Positions 1-8,223 of a DNA stretch of 40,178 nt are shown one piece after another. Every line of letters begins with the position of its first letter. Position 1 is the stretch's first letter. The translations under genes and the position numbers were made by a program. A model generated the notes under the pieces. It ran no database searches and had not been told where the DNA came from. It worked only from the letters and a program-made list of their open reading frames with translations. Source of the stretch: Petrocella sp024636985 (GTDB lineage: Bacteria; Bacillota; Clostridia; Lachnospirales; Vallitaleaceae); NCBI GenBank assembly GCA_024636985.1, contig JAGXFY010000066.1:1-40178 (forward strand). Direction: 5' to 3'.

Positions 1-1
1 A

Positions 2-187
2 ATTACAAAACCAGAGGATGCTTATACGTATTGTCATACGGATATTACCATTCCTTATGATGAGCTGGATTCAATCATTGGGTATGATTATGCTGGTAGC
101 GCTTATACCATTATTGACGGTGGTCGTTTTGTACTTCCTGGGACTGAAGCACTTAATCAACCTTTTGATAATAAGGATGATGTATAA
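2..187 (+). CDS. 3' end of an unidentified protein (partial)
   Basis: The frame beginning at base 2 is open from the window edge to a TAA at 185-187 and encodes about 61 residues. It is acidic and mixed in composition (it contains PYDELDSIIGYDYAGSAYT and ends QPFDNKDDV), as expected of real coding sequence. The overlapping frame from base 18 gives a run of hydrophobic residues of the kind produced by reading out of frame. I do not recognise the family. The next gene starts 76 bases later, after a small GAGGC-TAT-GCCTC hairpin. The start of this gene lies outside the window. Confidence 0.6.
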   Translation: MTKPEDAYTYCHTDITIPYDELDSIIGYDYAGSAYTIIDGGRFVLPGTEALNQPFDNKDDV

Positions 188-263
188 CAAAGAGGCTATG
201 CCTCGCTTTGCGAAGCAAATTGTTATAATAAATCATGTAGAAAAGCTTTTTGTTGGAGGAACT

Positions 264-899
264 ATGACTTGGAAAACGATGAACAGATCGGAGAGAATAG
301 AACATATATGGGCATATTACAAGGTGCACATTCTATTTAGTATAGCGGTTATATTGATATTAGGTTCTCTTGTAAATACTTACTGGTTAAACCCGGAACC
401 GGACATTGTCATGGACATCACCATTAGGACAAAAAGCCATGATATGGTCTATGCTAGGCAGCTAGAAGATACTTTGAACCAGCAGGTCATGGATGGTGAA
501 GAAAATGAAGCCTTAATGATAGAGTTTTTAGAGATTAACCCGGAGGTCAACCCAACCACCTCCATGACCAGTGAAGCAAGATTCATGGGAAAATCATCGG
601 TTAACGCCCTAGATATCCTTATTATTGACGAAGAGAATAAGGAATTTCTTACGGAGAACAAATTTTTCATGTCTATAGAGGAGATGAAAGATGATCCGGA
701 AGGTGCTGATTTAATAAAACGCCTTGAAGCGCTTGGTGCAAAAGATATAGATGGGAAATTCCTTATGGCACTGGATTTTTTTTCGAAATTGCGTCCATTG
801 ATACAAGAGGAAGATGAAAACTATTATATTGGTGTCTATGCCCTAAGCAATCATAAAGAAGACATTATTAGAGTATTAAACTATTTATTAGAAGAGTAA
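264..899 (+). CDS. single-pass membrane-anchored protein of unknown function
   Basis: This is a 211-residue protein. The reading frame is open further upstream, but the ATG at 264 is preceded by GGAGGA at 255-260, and the upstream part overlaps another gene, so 264 is chosen. Residues 1-24 are charged (MTWKTMNRSERIEHIW), one hydrophobic helix follows at about 25-43, and the remaining 165 residues are acidic and presumably extracytoplasmic. There is no lipobox and no catalytic motif I can identify. It resembles the many conserved one-helix proteins of Lachnospiraceae with no known role. It is followed directly by a strong terminator, so it ends its own transcript and is separate from the purine operon. 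Confidence 0.7.
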   Translation: MTWKTMNRSERIEHIWAYYKVHILFSIAVILILGSLVNTYWLNPEPDIVMDITIRTKSHDMVYARQLEDTLNQQVMDGEENEALMIEFLEINPEVNPTTSMTSEARFMGKSSVNALDILIIDEENKEFLTENKFFMSIEEMKDDPEGADLIKRLEALGAKDIDGKFLMALDFFSKLRPLIQEEDENYYIGVYALSNHKEDIIRVLNYLLEE

Positions 900-906
900 G
901 ACTTAT

Positions 907-948
907 AAGCAGTGACCGAAGATGAAGATCTGCGGTTACTGCTTTTTT
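907..948 (+). terminator. intrinsic terminator after the first membrane protein
   Basis: AAGCAGTGACCG at 907-918 pairs with CGGTTACTGCTT at 933-944 (one G-T pair), followed by a run of T to 948. It insulates the purine operon from upstream transcription. Confidence 0.9.
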
Positions 949-992
949 GAGTCATTGAGTTTTGTATGTCATGACGTCATTTTACACAAAAT

Positions 993-1036
993 AAATCCGA
1001 ATATTCAAGAGAGTTAGTATATAAATGTTCGGTAAA
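993..1036 (+). promoter_or_regulatory. pair of inverted PurBoxes (PurR operator)
   Basis: AAATCCGAATATT (993-1005) matches the Firmicutes PurBox AWWWCCGAACWWT with one change. AATGTTCGGTAAA (1024-1036) is the same box inverted, also with one change. They are separated by 18 bases and end five bases before the -35 hexamer. Paired, oppositely oriented PurBoxes are the known binding arrangement of the PRPP-sensing repressor PurR of Bacillus. Repression of purK-purD by a PurR homologue is inferred; no purR is in this window. Confidence 0.8.
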
Positions 1037-1040
1037 ACAG

Positions 1041-1069
1041 TTGACGAATCACAATTTTCTCTGTAAAAT
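1041..1069 (+). promoter_or_regulatory. purine operon promoter
   Basis: TTGACG (1041-1046) and TAAAAT (1064-1069) are separated by exactly 17 bases. The start would be near 1076, leaving a leader of about 93 bases with no recognisable purine (xpt-type) riboswitch. Control therefore appears to be by PurR alone. Confidence 0.8.
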
Positions 1070-1168
1070 AGCATTAAAAGGACGTGTGAAGTGAGCTGAA
1101 TGTCATTTTATCTGAACTTTATGTGTTTAAGACCCTTATGACAGTATGACAGAAAAAGAGGTTATAAC

Positions 1169-2317
1169 ATGAGCGAGCTTAAAAGAATAGGTATCATAGG
1201 CGGCGGACAACTTGGCAAGATGATGATTCTGGATGCAAAACGTTATGGCTATTATATCGTAACTTTGGATCCGATAAAAGACTGCCCATCTCATGCCATA
1301 TCGGATGAACATATTATTGCGGATTTTGATGATGTGGATGCCATTCGTGTGCTAGCTAATAAAGTGGATGTCATCACCTATGAATTTGAACATATTCATG
1401 TAGCTATTCTGAAAGAACTGGAAAAAGAAGGCCATGCTATTTATCCTACACCTGAGAGTTTGGCTATTATTCAAAACAAATTCAGTCAGAAAAAAAGTTT
1501 ACTTGAAGGTGGGGTGCCTGTTCCGGATTTTTATGAAGTCAAACAGATATCCGACATACAACGTATTGGTGAAATCTTTGGTTATCCAATGATGCTAAAA
1601 ACCAGTACAGGTGGTTATGATGGTAAAGGCAATTTTTTGATAAAAGAAGCGAAGGAAGTTGCAAACGCATATGAGCAACTGGGTGGTGGTAGACATCCTC
1701 TAATGTTAGAAAGATTCGTCGACTTTAACAAGGAGATATCTGTACTGGCTTGTAGGGGTATAGAAGGCGACTTGGTTATTTATCCGGTTGGCGAAAACAA
1801 GCATGTGAACAACATATTAGATGAAACGGCAGTACCGGCAAACATATCCGATGACTGCACGCAGAGGGCAATGGCAATGGTAACCGAGGTTATGAATATT
1901 TTTCATGGCGTTGGTATGTTTTGCGTTGAATTGTTTGTGACTCATGATGAAGAACTCTATGTGAATGAAGTGGCACCAAGACCCCATAATTCAGGGCACT
2001 ACACCATAGAAGCCTGTCTAACCTCTCAATTTGAAAACCATATTAGAGCGATAGTAGGGCTGCCTCTAGGTGATGTGACACTTAGAACGCCGGTGGTCAT
2101 GAAAAATCTATTAGGGGAAGCCACAGGGACTTGTAGCGTCATCGGGCTAACACATGCCTGTCAAATCTCAAAAGCAAAGGTGCATCTGTACGGAAAAAAA
2201 GAGGTGAAACCCTACCGTAAAATGGGACATATAACTGCAATCGGTTCAACTATAGATGAAGCAAGAGAAGCAGCAGAATTAGCCTTTTCAAAAATCAAAA
2301 TCATAAATGAAGAATAG
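1169..2317 (+). CDS. purK: N5-carboxyaminoimidazole ribonucleotide synthetase
   Basis: PurK uses ATP and bicarbonate to carboxylate AIR to N5-CAIR in purine synthesis. The 382-residue length is normal for the family. The N-terminal fold begins IGIIGGGQLGKMM (residues 7-19), and the ATP-grasp domain follows with GGYDGKGN near residue 155 and EVAPRPHNSGH near 270, the Mg-ATP binding signature. The ATG at 1169 has AAGAGG eight bases upstream. It is the first gene of the operon, directly behind the PurR-type promoter, and purE follows nine bases later. Placing purK before purE, rather than after it as in Bacillus, is a small change of order. Substrate flow to the adjacent PurE is the obvious functional link. 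Confidence 0.96.
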   Translation: MSELKRIGIIGGGQLGKMMILDAKRYGYYIVTLDPIKDCPSHAISDEHIIADFDDVDAIRVLANKVDVITYEFEHIHVAILKELEKEGHAIYPTPESLAIIQNKFSQKKSLLEGGVPVPDFYEVKQISDIQRIGEIFGYPMMLKTSTGGYDGKGNFLIKEAKEVANAYEQLGGGRHPLMLERFVDFNKEISVLACRGIEGDLVIYPVGENKHVNNILDETAVPANISDDCTQRAMAMVTEVMNIFHGVGMFCVELFVTHDEELYVNEVAPRPHNSGHYTIEACLTSQFENHIRAIVGLPLGDVTLRTPVVMKNLLGEATGTCSVIGLTHACQISKAKVHLYGKKEVKPYRKMGHITAIGSTIDEAREAAELAFSKIKIINEE

Positions 2318-2326
2318 GAGATATGT

Positions 2327-2842
2327 ATGCAACCTTTAATTGGAATTATTATGGGAAGTGACTCAGACCTTCCTGTTATGTCAGAAGCGGCAAAAATATT
2401 GGATGAATTAAAGGTACCTTATGAACTTACCATCGTTTCAGCCCATAGAACGCCGGAACGCATGTATACCTATGCAAAAGAGGCAAAAAAAAGAGGTCTA
2501 AAAGTTATTATAGCCGGTGCAGGAGGAGCAGCCCATCTTCCTGGCATGGTAGCCGCTTTAACCACAGTTCCGGTTATTGGTGTTCCGGTTAAGTCGAGCA
2601 GTTTAAGTGGGATTGATTCCCTATATTCAATTGTCCAGATGCCACCAGGTATACCGGTTGCAACAGTAGCCATAAATGGCGCTAAAAATGCCGGACTACT
2701 GGCTGCCCAAATATTAGGTAGCTTTGATGAAGCCTATCATACAAGGGTCATGGCCTATAAAAAGTCACTAGAAGCAATGGTAGAAGAAAAAGCAGGACAA
2801 ATAGAAGATATAGGATACGAAGCGTATCTTGATAAGATGTAG
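2327..2842 (+). CDS. purE: N5-CAIR mutase
   Basis: PurE (class I) moves the carboxylate of N5-CAIR to give CAIR. At 171 residues it is of usual size. The nucleotide-binding signature IIMGSDSDLPVM lies at residues 7-18, followed by SAHRTPERM at about 39-47 and the glycine-rich AGAGGAAHLPGMVA near 63-76, all hallmarks of the homo-octameric mutase. The presence of purK next to it supports the two-step bacterial (class I) route rather than direct carboxylation of AIR. The start has AGGAG upstream. It is co-transcribed with purK and purC. Confidence 0.96.
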   Translation: MQPLIGIIMGSDSDLPVMSEAAKILDELKVPYELTIVSAHRTPERMYTYAKEAKKRGLKVIIAGAGGAAHLPGMVAALTTVPVIGVPVKSSSLSGIDSLYSIVQMPPGIPVATVAINGAKNAGLLAAQILGSFDEAYHTRVMAYKKSLEAMVEEKAGQIEDIGYEAYLDKM

Positions 2843-2894
2843 AAGATAAATTGAAACATTAATCGAATCGTCTTTTGACAACATGGAGGAAAGA

Positions 2895-3611
2895 ATGGAA
2901 AAGAAAGCACTGTTATACGAAGGTAAAGCAAAAAAAGTCTACATGACCGATGAAGAAAATAAGCTAATTGTATCTTACAAAGATGATGCAACAGCTTTTA
3001 ATGGGGCAAAAAAAGGTGTTATCGAAGCGAAAGGGATTGTCAATAACCGTTTGTCCAATTTCTTCATGAAAATGTTAGAGACAAAAGGTATACCAACCCA
3101 CTTTATTGAAGAGCTAAATGATAGGGAATCAGTGGTCAAAAAAGTGACAATTATTCCTTTGGAGGTGATTGTAAGAAATTTTGCTGCCGGTTCTTTAAGT
3201 AAAAGATTGGGCCTTGAAGAAGGTACGAGACTGAATAAGACAGTCCTTGAGTATTCCTACAAAAACGATGATCTTGGAGACCCAATGATCAATGATTACC
3301 ATATTTTTGCACTGGATATTGCAACAAAAGAAGAGCTAGACATGATTGAAGCTTATGCCTTTAGAATCAATGAAGCTTTGACGGCGCACTTGAAAGAAGT
3401 CAATATTGAACTCATAGATTTTAAGGTTGAGTTTGGAAAAACATCCAAAGGACAAATCATACTGGCAGATGAAATATCACCGGACACCTGTCGTTTTTGG
3501 GATGCCACCACCAATAAAAAATTAGATAAAGATAGATTCAGAAGGAACCTTGGGGACGTAGAGGATGCTTATCAAGAAGTTATGAACCGTTTATTGGTTC
3601 ACGACAACTAG
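2895..3611 (+). CDS. purC: SAICAR synthetase
   Basis: PurC joins aspartate to CAIR using ATP, giving SAICAR. The protein is 238 residues from the ATG at 2895. A longer frame starts at 2883, but its ATG is part of the GGAGGA (2885-2890) that serves 2895, so the shorter start is chosen. The family opening LLYEGKAKKVY, the motif EVIVRNFAAGS near residue 94 and DEISPDTCRFWD near 192 are all present. It lies 52 bases after purE with no terminator between. The next enzyme needed for SAICAR, the lyase PurB, is not encoded here. Confidence 0.95.
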   Translation: MEKKALLYEGKAKKVYMTDEENKLIVSYKDDATAFNGAKKGVIEAKGIVNNRLSNFFMKMLETKGIPTHFIEELNDRESVVKKVTIIPLEVIVRNFAAGSLSKRLGLEEGTRLNKTVLEYSYKNDDLGDPMINDYHIFALDIATKEELDMIEAYAFRINEALTAHLKEVNIELIDFKVEFGKTSKGQIILADEISPDTCRFWDATTNKKLDKDRFRRNLGDVEDAYQEVMNRLLVHDN

Positions 3612-3643
3612 ACAACTTATCACGGGAACTCTCGGAGGAAATT

Positions 3644-5047
3644 ATGTGGCAGGATAAATTACAAGAAGAATGCGGTGTATTTGGTGTGTACAATAACAAT
3701 GAGTTTGACACTTCAAGAATGGTATATTATGGCTTATTTGCCTTACAACATAGAGGCCAAGAAAGTGCCGGTATTGCCGTCAACAATAATGGAACCATTG
3801 TATATAGAAAAGAAATGGGTATGGTAGCAGACATATTTGATGACAATGTACTGGATTATCTAAACGGTCATTCAGGTATTGGCCATGTAAGGTATTCCAC
3901 CACCGGATCAAGTTTGGTGGAAAACGCTCAACCCCTCGTTATTAAATACACCAAGGGGCATATGGCTTTAGCACATAACGGCAACCTAACCAATGCGGAT
4001 ACCTTACGTAAGGAACTAGAGGCAAAAGGTACAATATTTCAAACAACAACAGACTCAGAAGTTATAGCGGCTTTATTATCCAGAGCAAGGATTAAATACA
4101 ACTCTATAGAGGAAGCCCTTGTTGAAGTTATGTCGATTATTAAAGGTGCTTATGCCCTTGTAATCATGACCCCTCATAAACTTATTGCAGCTAGAGATCC
4201 GTTCGGTATGCGTCCCCTCGTGATGGGTAAAAAAGAAGATTCTTTTGTGTTTTCATCTGAATCCTGTGCATTTGACGCATTAGGTGTTGACCTTGTAAGG
4301 GATGTAGACCCTGGAGAAATTATTGTCATTAGTAAAGAAAAAGGTCTAGAATCCATTCAAACCAATAAGAAAAAGCAATCGGCTATGTGCAGTTTTGAAT
4401 ATATATATTTTGCAAGACCGGACTCAGTGATTGAGTCATTGGAGGTCTATGAAGCACGTTTTAGAGCAGGAAAAGTTCTTTTTGAAGAGCACCCTGTAGA
4501 AGCAGATGTCATTGTTGGGGTTCCGGACTCCGGACTGGGTGCAGCCCATGGATTTGCAGCAGCCTCCGGGATACCTCTTGTAGATGGTTTTATGAAAAAT
4601 CGCTATGTTGGAAGAACGTTTATCGCACCAAGTCAAGGACTTAGAGAACTCGCTGTTCATCTTAAGTTAAACCCCATAAGAAGTCAGATAGAAGGCAAAA
4701 GGGTCATTATGATTGATGATTCCATTGTTAGGGGTACAACCAGTAGAAGAATTGTGAATCTACTTCGAGAAGCTGGCGCAACAGAGGTTCATGTTAGGGT
4801 CAGTTCCCCGCCGGTTAAGTACTCCTGTTATTTTGGTATTGATACTCCGGAACGGGAAAACTTGATTGCCAGCACCCACAGCTTGGATGAGATTCGTGAC
4901 CTCATCTGCGCAGACAGTGTAGGGTATATCAGTAGAGAAGGTTTATTATCAACGTTTAAAGGAGCTGGGTGTGAATTCTGTACCGGTTGTTTTACAGGCA
5001 ATTATCCGGTAGAAATCGTAGATGAGGAGGCAAAAGGATGTCAATAG
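3644..5047 (+). CDS. purF: amidophosphoribosyltransferase (glutamine PRPP amidotransferase)
   Basis: PurF makes phosphoribosylamine from PRPP and glutamine, the first committed and usually feedback-controlled step. The 467 residues start with a nine-residue propeptide (MWQDKLQEE) before Cys10, which becomes the N-terminal nucleophile after processing. The glutaminase motif LQHRGQESAGI follows. The PRPP-binding loop VIMIDDSIVRGTTS lies near residue 355, and C-terminal cysteines including CEFCTGC fit the iron-sulphur (Bacillus-type) class. GGAGGA precedes the ATG. Its last 10 bases overlap purM. It probably contains a [4Fe-4S] cluster and so would be oxygen-sensitive, in keeping with an anaerobe; this is inferred from homology. 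Confidence 0.96.
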   Translation: MWQDKLQEECGVFGVYNNNEFDTSRMVYYGLFALQHRGQESAGIAVNNNGTIVYRKEMGMVADIFDDNVLDYLNGHSGIGHVRYSTTGSSLVENAQPLVIKYTKGHMALAHNGNLTNADTLRKELEAKGTIFQTTTDSEVIAALLSRARIKYNSIEEALVEVMSIIKGAYALVIMTPHKLIAARDPFGMRPLVMGKKEDSFVFSSESCAFDALGVDLVRDVDPGEIIVISKEKGLESIQTNKKKQSAMCSFEYIYFARPDSVIESLEVYEARFRAGKVLFEEHPVEADVIVGVPDSGLGAAHGFAAASGIPLVDGFMKNRYVGRTFIAPSQGLRELAVHLKLNPIRSQIEGKRVIMIDDSIVRGTTSRRIVNLLREAGATEVHVRVSSPPVKYSCYFGIDTPERENLIASTHSLDEIRDLICADSVGYISREGLLSTFKGAGCEFCTGCFTGNYPVEIVDEEAKGCQ

Positions 5048-6063
5048 ATTATAAGTCAGCCGGTGTAGATGTGGAAGCAGGCTACAAGGCAGTTGAACTG
5101 ATGAAAGCACATGTTAAGACGACGATGCGAGAAGAAGTGGTGACGGATTTAGGCGGATTTGGAGGGCTTTTCTCACTGGCTAAGCATAAAATGGAAGAGC
5201 CGATATTGGTTTCCGGTACAGACGGTGTCGGTACGAAATTAAAAATTGCATTTGAACTGGATCGACATGATACTATCGGTATTGATGCTGTTGCTATGTG
5301 TGTGAATGATATTATATGTGCAGGAGCAGAACCCTTATTCTTTTTGGATTATATAGCTTGCGGTAAAAATGTACCTGAAAAAATTGCCACCATCGTAGGC
5401 GGCATAGCTGAGGGTTGCCGACAATCAGGTGCAGCTTTAATTGGCGGAGAAACGGCGGAAATGCCGGGATTTTATCCTGAAAACGAATACGATTTAGCTG
5501 GATTTTCAGTTGGTATTGTTGATAAAAAAGATGTGATCGATGGCAAGGATATAAAAGAGGGGGATATATTACTCGGTCTACCTTCATCGGGTATTCATAG
5601 TAATGGGTATTCCTTGGTCAGAAAACTTTTTAATCCGACGAGGGAAAAGCTGGCTCTTGAAGTAGCCGGTCTTGATACCAATCTTGGAGAAGCCCTTCTT
5701 GTACCGACTAAGATTTATGTCAAGATGATCAAAACTTTAAAAGAAGCCGTTAAGATAAAAGCCATCAGCCATATTACCGGTGGCGGTTTTATTGAAAACA
5801 TACCAAGAATGTTACCCAAGGATTGTTATGCCAAGATACAACGGGGTACTTGGCCGGTGCATCCAATCTTCAATGTCATGCAAGCCCTAGGAGATATCAA
5901 GCAGGAAGCCATGTATAACACTTTTAATATGGGCATTGGCATGATTGTGGCTCTAGCACCAAGTGAGGTGGATCAGGCGATTAAGGCCCTTGAGTCTATA
6001 GGTGAAAAAGCATATGTAATTGGAGAAGTGAAACAAGGTCAATCAGGAGTGGAATTATGCTAA
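5038..6063 (+). CDS. purM: phosphoribosylformylglycinamidine cyclo-ligase (AIR synthetase)
   Basis: PurM closes the imidazole ring of FGAM to give AIR, using ATP. The 341 residues match the family. The start SIDYKSAGVDVEAGYKAV is typical, with GTDGVGTKLKIA near residue 60, GGETAEMPGFY near 138 and HITGGGFIENIPR near 242. The ATG at 5038 lies within the end of purF (10-base overlap) with AGGAGG just upstream, and the end overlaps purN by seven bases, indicating translational coupling. Its substrate comes from PurL/PurQ/PurS, which are not encoded in this window. Confidence 0.96.
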   Translation: MSIDYKSAGVDVEAGYKAVELMKAHVKTTMREEVVTDLGGFGGLFSLAKHKMEEPILVSGTDGVGTKLKIAFELDRHDTIGIDAVAMCVNDIICAGAEPLFFLDYIACGKNVPEKIATIVGGIAEGCRQSGAALIGGETAEMPGFYPENEYDLAGFSVGIVDKKDVIDGKDIKEGDILLGLPSSGIHSNGYSLVRKLFNPTREKLALEVAGLDTNLGEALLVPTKIYVKMIKTLKEAVKIKAISHITGGGFIENIPRMLPKDCYAKIQRGTWPVHPIFNVMQALGDIKQEAMYNTFNMGIGMIVALAPSEVDQAIKALESIGEKAYVIGEVKQGQSGVELC

Positions 6064-6689
6064 AAGTCGGCATATTAGTATCAGGTGGCGGAACCAATCT
6101 ACAAGCCATTATGGATCGTATCGAGAATCAAGAAATAAAGAATGCAAAAATTGTAACGGTGGTAAGTAATAGGAAGAAGGCCTATGCTCTAGAAAGAGCT
6201 AAGAAGCATGGTCTATCAACCTCTTGGATAAGCCCAATAACATATGAAACGCGAGAAGCATTCGATCAAACATTAATCAATCATTTTCAAGCATTAGAAG
6301 TGGATTTGGTGGTACTGGCAGGCTATTTGGTGGTGCTTGGTAGTCGTTTTATTAACGCTTATAGGAATAGAATTATCAATGTGCATCCGTCTCTTTTACC
6401 GGCTTTTTCAGGAGATGGCTTCTATGGTCTTAGAGTTCACGAGGCAGCCCTTGAGCGGGGCGTTAAAGTATCAGGTGCAACCATACACTTTGTGGATGAG
6501 GGTACAGATACCGGTCCCATTGTTGCCCAAAAAACGGTTGAAGTCTTAGAAACAGATACCCCTGAATCCTTGCAAAAGCGAATTATGGAAGAAGCAGAAT
6601 GGCAGTTGTTACCGGAAGTGATTAATCAAATTGCTAGGGGCCAATTGGAAGTTAGAGATGGTAAAGTGTTTCAGAAAAAGTGTGTTTAG
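6057..6689 (+). CDS. purN: glycinamide ribonucleotide formyltransferase
   Basis: PurN formylates GAR with 10-formyl-tetrahydrofolate. The 210-residue protein has VGILVSGGGTNLQAI at residues 4-18, the INVHPSLLPAF block near 109 with the catalytic His, and the HFVDEGTDTGPI block near 140 with the catalytic Asp. It overlaps purM by seven bases. In most Firmicutes purH follows purN. Here the next gene is purD after a 39-base gap, so the bifunctional AICAR transformylase/cyclohydrolase must be elsewhere if present. Confidence 0.95.
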   Translation: MLKVGILVSGGGTNLQAIMDRIENQEIKNAKIVTVVSNRKKAYALERAKKHGLSTSWISPITYETREAFDQTLINHFQALEVDLVVLAGYLVVLGSRFINAYRNRIINVHPSLLPAFSGDGFYGLRVHEAALERGVKVSGATIHFVDEGTDTGPIVAQKTVEVLETDTPESLQKRIMEEAEWQLLPEVINQIARGQLEVRDGKVFQKKCV

Positions 6690-6728
6690 TAAATTGTATC
6701 TATAAACGAATCAAGGATTGGAGCCAAG

Positions 6729-7988
6729 ATGAAAGTACTTGTTATCGGTGGTGGCGGCCGTGAACATGCCATTATATGGAAACTTGCACAGAGTAAAAAA
6801 GTGACTGAGATCTATTGTGCCCCGGGCAATGCAGGTATCATGGAAATGGCAAGCTGCGTGGATATATCAGCAACGGATGTAGAAGGGCTTCTTGACTTTG
6901 CCCTTGAAAAGGCCATTGATTTGACAGTTGTGGGGATGGATGATCCATTGATGCTGGGTGTTGTGGATATCTTTGAGTCTAATGGCTTACGTATTTTTGG
7001 CCCAAGAAAAAATGCTGCCATACTTGAAGGCAGTAAAGTTTTTGCTAAAGACTTAATGAAAAAGTACAATATTCCAACAGCCGGTTATGAAGTTTTTGAA
7101 GATCCGAATCAAGCAAAAGCCTATCTCAAGACCTGTTCATATCCAACAGTTCTTAAAGCAGATGGGTTGGCCCTTGGCAAAGGTGTTTTGATTTGTGAGA
7201 CTGAAGAAGAAGCTTTGGCTGGTGTAGATGAGATTATGATAGCCCAGAAGTTTGGTGATGCAGGAAAAGTTATGGTGGTGGAAGAATTCATGACCGGACC
7301 GGAGGTTTCAGTATTATCATTTTGTGATGGAGAACATGTTATACCCATGGTGAGCGCCCAAGATCATAAGCGTGCTTTTGATAAGGATGAAGGGCCAAAT
7401 ACTGGTGGTATGGGTACTTTTTCTCCCAGCAGGTATTATACGAAGGAAATGCACGAAGTAGCCATGAAAACCATATTTGAGCCCAGCTTGAAAGCCATGA
7501 AGGCGGAAGGAAGATCCTTTACAGGGATTATATTCTTTGGTTTGATGCTAACACCACAGGGCATTAAGGTACTTGAATACAATGCAAGATTTGGAGATCC
7601 GGAAGCACAGGTTGTATTACCAAAGCTAAAAACGGATTTATTTGATGTTTTGGAAGCGGCCATTGACGGTCGATTAGATGAGGTTGAACTTAAGTGGGAC
7701 AATAGACCAACGGTATGTGTTGTTATGGCGTCTGGAGGCTACCCTATAGCATATGAGAAGGGTTACACCATTACCGGTTTAGAAGAACAAAAAAAGAAAG
7801 ACGATGTTGTCGTCTTTCATGCCGGTACAAAAAAAGAGGGAGACCGAGTTGTTACTAATGGCGGTCGTGTCCTTGGTGTGACAGCCTTTGGAGATTCAAT
7901 GGAAGATGCAAGAAAAACGGCATATAACGCTGTGTCTGAGATTGAATTTGAGAACAAACAATACAGAACCGATATCGGTATCAAATAA
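6729..7988 (+). CDS. purD: phosphoribosylamine-glycine ligase
   Basis: PurD joins glycine to phosphoribosylamine with ATP to form GAR. The 419 residues match the ATP-grasp family: KVLVIGGGGREHAI at the start, KADGLALGKGV near residue 143, GPNTGGMGTFSP near 224 and EYNARFGDPEAQ near 279. The start is preceded by a weak GGAG. It is the last gene of the operon. I saw no clear intrinsic terminator in the 44 bases before the next promoter, so some read-through into the thiamine riboswitch leader is possible. Confidence 0.96.
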   Translation: MKVLVIGGGGREHAIIWKLAQSKKVTEIYCAPGNAGIMEMASCVDISATDVEGLLDFALEKAIDLTVVGMDDPLMLGVVDIFESNGLRIFGPRKNAAILEGSKVFAKDLMKKYNIPTAGYEVFEDPNQAKAYLKTCSYPTVLKADGLALGKGVLICETEEEALAGVDEIMIAQKFGDAGKVMVVEEFMTGPEVSVLSFCDGEHVIPMVSAQDHKRAFDKDEGPNTGGMGTFSPSRYYTKEMHEVAMKTIFEPSLKAMKAEGRSFTGIIFFGLMLTPQGIKVLEYNARFGDPEAQVVLPKLKTDLFDVLEAAIDGRLDEVELKWDNRPTVCVVMASGGYPIAYEKGYTITGLEEQKKKDDVVVFHAGTKKEGDRVVTNGGRVLGVTAFGDSMEDARKTAYNAVSEIEFENKQYRTDIGIK

Positions 7989-8032
7989 TAAAGAAATATT
8001 TAAGCTAGGTTTGTTATGAAACTAAAATCATA

Positions 8033-8061
8033 TTGACAGATTATCAAAAAAGCAGTATGCT
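8033..8061 (+). promoter_or_regulatory. promoter for the thiamine riboswitch and thiT
   Basis: TTGACA (8033-8038) and TATGCT (8056-8061) lie 17 bases apart. Transcription would start near 8068, just before the riboswitch aptamer. Confidence 0.75.
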
Positions 8062-8074
8062 AATAGAGCAAATC

Positions 8075-8153
8075 GCTAGGGGAGCCGTCACACGGCTGAG
8101 ATAGTATTAACTGACCCTCATACCTGAACCAGATCATGCTGGCGTAGGAAAGC
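8075..8153 (+). promoter_or_regulatory. TPP riboswitch aptamer (THI element)
   Basis: The conserved THI-box blocks are present in order: GGGGAGCC, GGCTGAGA, GACCC, ACCTGAACCAGATCATGC and GGCGTAGGAAAGC. GAGCC/GGCTG forms P2. The element binds thiamine pyrophosphate, and the downstream gene encodes a thiamine transporter, so the ligand and target agree. The P3 segment GTATTAACTGA (8104-8114) is perfectly complementary to 8181-8191, the antiterminator partner. Confidence 0.96.
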
Positions 8154-8180
8154 AGTGCTTGAGTAGTATCATCATAGCAT

Positions 8181-8223
8181 TCAGTTAATACCGCCTACGA
8201 TAATTTCGTTAGGAGGTTTTTTT
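8181..8223 (+). terminator. TPP riboswitch expression platform: terminator that also holds the ribosome site
   Basis: TCAGTTAATAC (8181-8191) can pair perfectly with aptamer bases 8104-8114, forming an antiterminator. When the aptamer is folded on TPP, CCGCCTACGA (8191-8200) pairs with TCGTTAGGAGG (8206-8216, one mismatch and one bulge), followed by seven T. The 3' arm contains the AGGAGG of thiT and the T-run ends at the ATG. One hairpin can therefore stop both transcription and translation; the direction (OFF with TPP) is inferred from the pairing. Confidence 0.85.

Noticed and set aside
18..263. Upstream part of a 293-codon frame, strongly hydrophobic
   Set aside because: It overlaps the end of a better coding frame (2-187), has no ribosome site, and the ATG at 264 with GGAGGA explains the real protein.
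971..980. Perfect palindrome ATGACGTCAT near the pur promoter
   Set aside because: It is short and lies upstream of the PurBoxes with no known matching regulator. I could not separate it from chance.
1076..1168. Possible purine riboswitch in the purK leader
   Set aside because: None of the conserved xpt/purE aptamer bases are present; the PurBoxes explain control.
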